A stretch of 8,202 nucleotides of DNA from positions 1 to 8,202 of the forward strand of contig JAFGFO010000379.1 in assembly GCA_016931085.1 (NCBI GenBank), read 5' to 3'. Source of the stretch: Thermoflexales bacterium. GTDB taxonomy: Bacteria; Chloroflexota; Anaerolineae; Fen-1058. A program made the translations under genes and the position numbers. Positions 5,457 through 8,202 of this stretch are shown in pieces. The notes below the pieces were generated by a model. The model was not told the origin of the DNA and made no database searches. It saw only the letters and a program-made list of their open reading frames with translations. Numbering within the stretch: the stretch's first letter is position 1; every line of letters starts with the position of its first letter.

Positions 5457-6739
5457 TGCAGTACCTCCTTGGGCTCGGCGATGCGTCCAATCAGAGCTGA
5501 GGCGGCCGCCACGGCGGGGCCGGCCAGGTAAACCTCGCTGTCGGGATGGCCCATGCGGCCACGAAAGTTGCGGTTCGTCGTGCTCACCGCGCGCTCGCCG
5601 GCGGCCAATACTCCCATGTGCCCACCCAGGCAAGGGCCGCAGGTGGGCGTGCTGACAGCCGCGCCGGCCTCGATAAAGGCCTCGATCAAGCCCTCGCGCA
5701 GCGCCTCCAGGTAGATTTGCTGTGTGCCGGGGATGATGATGCAGCGCACGTCAGGATGCACCTTGCGCCCGCGCAGGATTTCGGCCGCCACGCGCAGGTC
5801 TTCCAGCCGGCCGTTGGTGCACGAGCCGATGACGGACTGGTCGATCTTGACGTGGGCGGCCTGGCTGGCCGGGCGAGCGTTCTCCGGAAGGTGAGGGAAC
5901 GCTACCTGCGGCTCGATCTGGGCCGCGTCGATCTCGATGACTTGGGCATAGGCGGCGTCCTCGTCAGCCTGGTAAGGCTGGAAAGGCCTCCGGACACGCC
6001 CGTCCACGTAGGCGGCCGTGACGCCGTCAAAGTCGACCAGCCCGGCTTTGCCGCCGGCCTCGATGGCCATGTTCGACATTGTCAACCGCCCGGCCATCGG
6101 AAGGGTGCTGATCGTGGGGCCGGCGAATTCGAGCGCCTTGTACAGCGCACCACTGACGCCGATCTGGCCGATTGTATACAAGATCAAGTCCTTGCCGCCC
6201 ACCCAGGGGCCCAGTTCGCCGTGGTAAACCACGCGGATCGTTTCCGGCACGCGCAGCCAGACGACGCCGGTTGCCATGGCCACGGCGATATCGGTCGATC
6301 CCATGCCGGTGGCGAACGCGCCCAGCGCGCCGTAGGTGCAGGTGTGCGAGTCAGCGCCTACGACGAGGTCGCCTGGCGCAACCAGCCCCTGCTCCGGCAA
6401 GAGCGCGTGCTCGATGCCCATCTGCCCCACGTCGTAGTGATGAGTCAGGCCTTGCGCGCGGGCGAAACGGCGCATTTGCGCGCACTGCTCGGCCGACTTG
6501 ATATCCTTGTTGGGCGCAAAGTGGTCGGCCACCAGGACGACCTTATCGGGGTCGAACACGCGCTCCACGCCCAGTCGCTCAAATTCGCGCAGCGAGATAG
6601 GCGCGGTGATGTCGTTGGCCAGCACGACGTCTGCACTGACCTCGACCAGCTCGCCCGCCCGCACCGGACGCGGCGTGGCTTGCCCGTTTTCGCCTACCAC
6701 GTGGGCGGCGATGATTTTTTCAGCTAGTGTGTGTCCCAT
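5453..6739 (-). CDS. leuC: 3-isopropylmalate dehydratase, large subunit
   Basis: LeuC is the aconitase-family subunit that carries the [4Fe-4S] cluster of isopropylmalate isomerase. The three cluster cysteines are C307 in GSCTNGR (305-311) and C367 and C370 in TCGPCLGG (366-373). Other family blocks are ADHFAPNKDI (71-80), GADSHTCTYGALGAFATGMG (128-147) and TTNRNFRGRMG (387-397). At 428 aa it is the shorter archaeal-type large subunit (E. coli form about 466 aa), matching the short LeuD next to it. The start MGHTLAEKII is canonical. The ribosome-binding region just upstream is the G-rich end of a 49-bp repeat. Homoaconitase is the alternative in this family, but the leuA, leuB and leuD neighbours and the LeuD loop argue for isopropylmalate. 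Confidence 0.95.
   Translation of the reverse strand: MGHTLAEKIIAAHVVGENGQATPRPVRAGELVEVSADVVLANDITAPISLREFERLGVERVFDPDKVVLVADHFAPNKDIKSAEQCAQMRRFARAQGLTHHYDVGQMGIEHALLPEQGLVAPGDLVVGADSHTCTYGALGAFATGMGSTDIAVAMATGVVWLRVPETIRVVYHGELGPWVGGKDLILYTIGQIGVSGALYKALEFAGPTISTLPMAGRLTMSNMAIEAGGKAGLVDFDGVTAAYVDGRVRRPFQPYQADEDAAYAQVIEIDAAQIEPQVAFPHLPENARPASQAAHVKIDQSVIGSCTNGRLEDLRVAAEILRGRKVHPDVRCIIIPGTQQIYLEALREGLIEAFIEAGAAVSTPTCGPCLGGHMGVLAAGERAVSTTNRNFRGRMGHPDSEVYLAGPAVAAASALIGRIAEPKEVLQ
5454..5470 (-). promoter_or_regulatory. Strong Shine-Dalgarno and start of leuD inside leuC
   Basis: AAGGAGGT (5463-5470, minus strand) lies 6 nt before the ATG at 5454-5456, within the last codons of leuC. This fixes the leuD start and rules out the longer upstream open frame. 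The ATG overlaps the leuC TGA by 4 nt. Confidence 0.85.
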
Positions 6740-6757
6740 ATACCCCCCTCACCCCAA
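6737..6757 (-). promoter_or_regulatory. Probable leuC ribosome-binding region supplied by the repeat
   Basis: On the minus strand the sequence before the leuC ATG (6737-6739) reads TTGGGGTGAGGGGGGTAT. The only Shine-Dalgarno-like stretch is GAGGGGGG (6743-6750), and it belongs to the 49-bp repeat. The repeat hairpin (6758-6786) ends about 18 nt before the ATG. I infer that the repeat now provides the initiation signal and could limit access to it. Confidence 0.5.
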
Positions 6758-6790
6758 CCCTCTCCCCCCGAAACGGGTGGAGAGGGGGAG
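6742..6790. repeat. 49-bp C-rich palindromic repeat, copy 2 (leuA-leuC gap)
   Basis: This copy is identical, base for base, to 1688-1736. It takes up nearly the whole 55-bp gap between the leuA stop and the leuC start. Its hairpin pairs CCCTCTCC (6758-6765) with GGAGAGGG (6779-6786) and CCCG with CGGG inside. It begins 2 nt upstream of the leuC ATG and ends 4 nt after the leuA stop, so it fits the gap almost exactly. Confidence 0.85.
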
Positions 6791-6794
6791 CGTG

Positions 6795-8202
6795 TTATTT
6801 TTTCGCCTCGCGCCGGGCAGCGATCAGCCGGTTGAGGGCGAACATGTAGGCCTTGGCGCAGGCCACCATCGTGTCGGTATCCACCCCGCGCCCGCTGAAC
6901 ACCCGCCGCTCGAAGCCGTTGTCCTTCACCGGCTCCTCGGCCTGGATGCGGATCGTCACCCGCGCTACGGCGTCGATGCCCTCCGTCACGGCCTCGATCG
7001 AGAACTCGATCAGCTCGTTCGGTTCCTGGATCACGCGGTTGATGGCGCGATAGATGGCATCGACCGGCCCGCTACCGTGGTCGGCGTCGCAGTAAAGCTG
7101 TCCATCCGGCCCCTTGATGCGGACGGTGGCGGTGGGGATGGTGCAGTCGCCGCAGGCCACCTGCACCTGCTCGAGGTGATAGCTTTCTTCGAAGAACACC
7201 TCCGCCTCGCCGCCGACGATGGCTTCCAGGTCGCGCGTGTCGACCGTCTTTTTCTTGTCGGCCACTTCCAGGAAACGGTTGTAAACTTTTTCGAACTGCT
7301 CGTCGTCCAGCGAGTAGCCCAGCTCGCCCAAGCGGTGGCGCAGGCCGGCCCGACCCGAGCGGGCCGAGAGGATGATCTCTGAATCCGGCACCCCGACGTC
7401 GCGCGGGTTGATGATCTCGTAGGTTGTGCGTTCTTTCAGAAAGCCGTCCTGGTGAATGCCAGAGGAGTGAGCGAAGGCGTTGGCGCCGACGATGGCCTTG
7501 TTGGGCTGCACCGGGATGCTGGTCAGGTGGCTGACCAGCCGGCTGATGGGGTAGATGTGGCGCGCGTCGATGCGGCTGTCCAGGCCAAAGACGTCGCGGC
7601 GGGTCTTGATCGCCATGACCACTTCCTCCAGCGAGGTGTTGCCGGCTCGCTCGCCGATGCCATTGACGGTGACCTCGACCTGCCGCGCGCCGTTGAGCAC
7701 GCCGGCCAGCGTGTTGGCCGTGGCCATCCCCAAGTCGTTGTGGCAGTGGACGGCGATGACCGCCTTGTCGATGTTGGGCACGTTTTCTTTGATGCCGCGG
7801 ATGAGCGCCGCGAACTCGTTCGGGGTGGTGTAGCCGGTCGTGTCGGGGATATTGACGACGGTGGCGCCGGCGTCGATGACGGCTTCCAGCACCTGGTAAA
7901 GGTAGGCCGGCTCGGCCCGGCCGGCGTCCTCTGTGTAATATTGAACGTCGCCGACGTACTTTTTGGCATGCTTGACCGCGTCCACACCCAGCTCGAGCGC
8001 TTTCTCGCGGGTGGTGCGCAGCTTGTGCTGGATATGAACGTCGGAGACGCCCAGGCCGGTGTGGATGCGTGGGTTAGCCGCGCCTTGCAGCGCCTCGGCC
8101 GCTGCGTCGATGTCTTTGCGATTGGCGCGCGTCAGGCCACAGATGGTGCAGCGGCGGATCTCTTGCGAGATGCGCTGCACGGCCTTGAAATCGCCCGGCG
8201 AA
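6795..8202 (-). CDS. leuA: 2-isopropylmalate synthase (5' end outside the window)
   Basis: LeuA condenses acetyl-CoA with 2-oxoisovalerate to 2-isopropylmalate, the committed step to leucine. The window shows 468 residues, starting in frame with SPGDFKAMQRI. In LeuA this follows the FP(A/V) motif near residue 50, so roughly 50 N-terminal residues, including the TLRDGEQ motif, are missing. The apparent ATG at 8180 is internal, not the start. Visible motifs are YTEDAGR, the metal-binding HCHND (7734-7748), GIGERAGNTSLEE and GANAFAHSSGIHQDGFLK. The C-terminal leucine-binding regulatory domain follows (from about the LEQVQVACGD segment onward, with DHGSGPVDA), so leucine feedback inhibition is expected. 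The gene ends in TAA just before the 49-bp repeat. Nothing of its promoter or any leader peptide or T-box can be seen, because they would lie outside the window. Confidence 0.95.
   Translation of the reverse strand, partial: SPGDFKAVQRISQEIRRCTICGLTRANRKDIDAAAEALQGAANPRIHTGLGVSDVHIQHKLRTTREKALELGVDAVKHAKKYVGDVQYYTEDAGRAEPAYLYQVLEAVIDAGATVVNIPDTTGYTTPNEFAALIRGIKENVPNIDKAVIAVHCHNDLGMATANTLAGVLNGARQVEVTVNGIGERAGNTSLEEVVMAIKTRRDVFGLDSRIDARHIYPISRLVSHLTSIPVQPNKAIVGANAFAHSSGIHQDGFLKERTTYEIINPRDVGVPDSEIILSARSGRAGLRHRLGELGYSLDDEQFEKVYNRFLEVADKKKTVDTRDLEAIVGGEAEVFFEESYHLEQVQVACGDCTIPTATVRIKGPDGQLYCDADHGSGPVDAIYRAINRVIQEPNELIEFSIEAVTEGIDAVARVTIRIQAEEPVKDNGFERRVFSGRGVDTDTMVACAKAYMFALNRLIAARREAKK

Noticed and set aside
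5457..5633. N-terminal extension of leuD to a start upstream in leuC
   Set aside because: The extra residues are low-complexity overlap with leuC. The AAGGAGGT site and family alignment put the start at 5456.
5546..6727. 393-codon open frame on the plus strand opposite leuC
   Set aside because: Its product shows no family motif, and it mirrors a fully conserved leuC. Long antisense frames are common in GC-rich genes.

Overview
The window is one co-directional run of eight genes, all on the minus strand. Transcription enters at the right-hand end (8202) and leaves at the left (1). In transcription order the genes are leuA (5' end cut off by the window), leuC, leuD, two class I SAM-dependent methyltransferases, a GNAT acetyltransferase, leuB and cimA. 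The longest stretch without a gene is the 136 bp between leuD and the first methyltransferase, so the layout fits a single operon.

The GC-rich bacterial sequence has small archaeal-type LeuC (428 aa) and LeuD (165 aa) subunits, a CimA of the long type with a regulatory domain, and C-rich or CACAGAG-type palindromic repeats between genes. This combination suggests Chloroflexota (Anaerolineae-like) or a similar environmental lineage. That placement is inference with moderate confidence, and no rRNA or marker gene is present to settle it.

Functionally, leuA, leuC, leuD and leuB are the whole leucine-specific branch: 2-isopropylmalate synthase, isopropylmalate isomerase and 3-isopropylmalate dehydrogenase. 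CimA makes citramalate from pyruvate and acetyl-CoA. In organisms with this route the same LeuCD and LeuB carry citramalate to 2-oxobutyrate, the precursor of isoleucine. The operon therefore pairs two condensing enzymes with one shared isomerase and dehydrogenase.

Three things stand out. (1) LeuB has an isopropylmalate-type substrate pocket, but its coenzyme loop reads Lys-Tyr...Val, as in NADP-dependent isocitrate dehydrogenase, instead of the Asp-Ile...Ala usual for NAD-dependent LeuB. (2) A three-gene methyltransferase-methyltransferase-acetyltransferase cassette of unknown function sits between leuD and leuB, with a palindromic repeat at each side. (3) The four gene junctions that are not tightly coupled, plus the 3' end of cimA, each hold a palindromic repeat. 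One 49-bp repeat occurs twice, perfectly conserved. Several copies reach into genes or their start signals: they encode the last residues of CimA and of the acetyltransferase and probably supply the leuC ribosome-binding site.
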